Shown one piece after another: positions 5,313 to 6,550 of a stretch of 6,550 nucleotides of DNA (position 1 is the stretch's first letter; each line of letters opens with the position of its first letter). This DNA is from Candidatus Omnitrophota bacterium (GTDB lineage: Bacteria; Omnitrophota; Gorgyraeia; Tantalellales; Tantalellaceae): contig JAGLIU010000223.1 of the NCBI GenBank assembly GCA_023142805.1, forward strand, positions 1 to 6,550. Reading direction: 5' to 3'. The notes beneath the pieces are model-generated. The model worked only from the letters and a program-made list of their open reading frames with translations. It ran no database searches and was not told where the DNA came from. Made by a program: the position numbers and the translations under genes.

Positions 5313-5848
5313 CAATAAAATCAAAAATACTGGATACTGAGGGAATAAAAAGAACAATAAGACGAATATCCCATGAGATCATAGAAAAAAATCAGGGGAC
5401 AGAGTTTCTAGCGATCGTTGGGATAAAAACCAGGGGTGTGTATATTGCTGAAAGGATAGCGAGGAACATTGAAGAAATTGAAGGTAAAAAAGTGCCGGTA
5501 GGGGCATTGGATATAACTCTTTACAGGGATGATCTTTCGGAGGTTGCGAGTCAGCCGGTGGTTCATTCGACAGAGATAGAGTTTGATATAAACAAAAAAA
5601 AGATAGTGCTTGTAGATGATGTGCTTTTTTCAGGACGGACTGTGCGGTGCGCGTTGGATGAACTTATAGATTTTGGAAGACCTGAAAGCATACAGCTTGC
5701 GGTTCTGGTGGACCGTGGGCACCGGGAGTTACCGATAAGGCCGGATTTTGTAGGTAAAAACATACCGACAAACAAAAAAGACAGAGTAGAAGTTAGACTC
5801 CAAGAAACGGATGAAACAGAAGAAGTAGTGGTGTCTGATGAAAAATAA
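5309..5848 (+). CDS. pyrR: pyr operon regulator PyrR / uracil phosphoribosyltransferase
   Basis: A 179-residue protein of the usual PyrR length. In the cytoplasm PyrR binds UMP or UTP and then pyr leader RNA, reducing expression of pyrimidine synthesis genes; many members also make UMP from uracil and PRPP. Visible motifs: [10 protein letters not shown] (38-47), LDITLYRDD (67-75), the PRPP-binding loop [13 protein letters not shown] (99-111), and the C-terminal block [21 protein letters not shown] (134-154), all typical of PyrR rather than of plain phosphoribosyltransferases. The acidic tail (166-179) is variable. The start at ATG 5309 overlaps the leader ORF stop; GAGGG (5301-5305) is a close, modest ribosome-binding site, so coupling is likely. 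It is first in an operon with the small ORF and pyrB, and the matching RNA target lies directly upstream. Confidence 0.96.
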   Translation: MTIKSKILDTEGIKRTIRRISHEIIEKNQGTEFLAIVGIKTRGVYIAERIARNIEEIEGKKVPVGALDITLYRDDLSEVASQPVVHSTEIEFDINKKKIVLVDDVLFSGRTVRCALDELIDFGRPESIQLAVLVDRGHRELPIRPDFVGKNIPTNKKDRVEVRLQETDETEEVVVSDEK

Positions 5849-5868
5849 GGTCAAAGGAGGAAGAAGAT

Positions 5869-6003
5869 ATTGTCGATAGTCGGTGGGTGAGGATAACAGG
5901 GTACATTAAAAAAGGAAGTTTTACTTTAGACTACGAAGAACAAACTCTGTCAGCTGAAGGCTGGTCTGCTTTTGGCGGAAACTTAGAACTAAAACAAGGA
6001 TAA
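5869..6003 (+). CDS. 44-residue protein of unknown function, apparent AUU start
   Basis: An open frame fills the gap between pyrR and pyrB. A full Shine-Dalgarno sequence AAAGGAGG (5853-5860) ends 8 bases before the in-frame ATT at 5869, and no ATG, GTG or TTG in this frame fits that spacing; the GTG at 5887 lacks its own site. AUU starts are rare but real, for example infC. The product begins (M)[18 protein letters not shown] and ends GGNLELKQG, with two Trp, no membrane segment and an alternating pattern suggesting beta strands. I do not recognise the family. The stop is four bases before the pyrB ATG, and the pyrB ribosome-binding site AAGGA (5996-6000) lies in its last codons, so it is placed as a normal operon member. 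Alternatives are an ATG-to-ATT change or sequencing error, or a dead fragment. Confidence 0.55.
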   Translation: MVDSRWVRITGYIKKGSFTLDYEEQTLSAEGWSAFGGNLELKQG

Positions 6004-6007
6004 AGAG

Positions 6008-6550
6008 ATGAAAAAACAGAATATTATCAAATGGACAAAAAAACATTTATTAGGGATAGAGGACTTATCTCCGGAAGAAATAACCATAATTTTGGAGCAG
6101 GTAGGAGGATTTAAAGAGATTTTGGGGAGATCTATACCTAAAGTGCCTACATTAAGAGGAAAGACTATAGTAAATCTCTTTTGTGAGGCATCGACCCGAA
6201 CAAGATCCTCTTTTGAACTGGCCGCAAAAAGATTGAGCGCGGATACTTTGAATGTTGCCGCTTCAACCTCCAGTTTTGTAAAAGGGGAAACTTTAAAAGA
6301 TACGGCCAGAAATATAGAGGCGATGAAGATAGATATGATAATAATGAGGCATGGGTGCGCGGGAGCGCCACATTTCTTGTCTAAATGTGTGGATGCCTCG
6401 GTTATAAATGCCGGAGACGGATTTCACGAACACCCTACGCAGGCTTTACTGGATGTATTCACGATAAAAGAAAGGCTGGGCAAAGTAAAAGGGCTTAAGG
6501 TAAGTATAATAGGGGATATCGCGCACTCAAGGGATGCCAGGAGCAATATC
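6008..6550 (+). CDS. pyrB: aspartate carbamoyltransferase catalytic subunit, 3' end cut off
   Basis: The first 181 residues of a protein usually about 310 long; the frame is open to the window end. PyrB joins carbamoyl phosphate and L-aspartate to carbamoyl-aspartate, the second step of UMP synthesis, as a cytoplasmic trimer. Visible are the carbamoyl phosphate loop [10 protein letters not shown] (61-70), the [12 protein letters not shown] loop (88-99) with the Lys that reaches into the neighbouring active site, MRH (113-115), [17 protein letters not shown] (133-149), and [12 protein letters not shown] (169-180). [10 protein letters not shown] and [10 protein letters not shown] point to aspartate rather than ornithine carbamoyltransferase. 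In the last motif many relatives have HSRVARSN, so Asp at 175 is a small oddity. ATG 6008 has AAGGA (5996-6000) at 7 bases. The position in a PyrR-controlled operon agrees with the call. Confidence 0.95.
   Translation, partial: MKKQNIIKWTKKHLLGIEDLSPEEITIILEQVGGFKEILGRSIPKVPTLRGKTIVNLFCEASTRTRSSFELAAKRLSADTLNVAASTSSFVKGETLKDTARNIEAMKIDMIIMRHGCAGAPHFLSKCVDASVINAGDGFHEHPTQALLDVFTIKERLGKVKGLKVSIIGDIAHSRDARSNI

Noticed and set aside
5840..5870. -1 frameshift joining pyrR to the following small ORF
   Set aside because: The five A before the pyrR stop and the open -1 frame would allow it, but PyrR already has normal length, no standard slippery heptamer is present, and the strong Shine-Dalgarno sequence at 5853 explains separate initiation better.

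Overview
The window carries three gene blocks, all on the + strand, in moderately AT-rich DNA: a chromosome-partition pair parA-parB (124-1768), a lone gene for a 790-residue exported HD-domain protein (2257-4629), and the start of a pyrimidine operon, pyrR - small ORF - pyrB (5309 to the window end, pyrB cut off). parAB is of the chromosomal Soj/Spo0J type, so this looks like a bacterial chromosome. PyrR attenuation is usual in Firmicutes and scattered elsewhere. The long exported HD protein with an unassigned C-terminal half recalls, from memory only, secreted multidomain proteins of uncultured Omnitrophota (OP3). That placement is a guess resting on no search.

Region by region: 1-123 has an old repeat fragment and a strong parA promoter whose expected start lies almost on the parA ATG. 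parA and parB overlap by 20 bases. From 1769 to 2256 there is no convincing gene. It holds AAAGTG repeats that may be an insertion-sequence end, two hairpins, and a promoter for the HD gene. The HD protein has a signal peptide, an HD-GYP-like metal-binding set without the GYP motif, and an unassigned C-terminal part. From 4630 to 5143 is a repeat-rich gap with a perfect 43-base palindrome, 16-base direct repeats, two CATCCTGAG-type repeats, a perfect 28-base palindrome and interleaved direct repeats.

The best-supported regulatory system is the pyr leader (5144-5312). A near-consensus promoter is followed by a PyrR-binding hairpin, a 27-codon leader ORF whose ribosome-binding site lies partly in the base stem of that hairpin, a strong intrinsic terminator inside the leader ORF, and an ATGA overlap of the leader stop with the pyrR start. 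This suggests PyrR, when loaded with UMP, blocks leader translation and so lets the terminator form, while a translating ribosome breaks the terminator and hands over to pyrR. PyrR would then control itself, a 44-residue protein of unknown function that seems to start at AUU, and PyrB (aspartate carbamoyltransferase).
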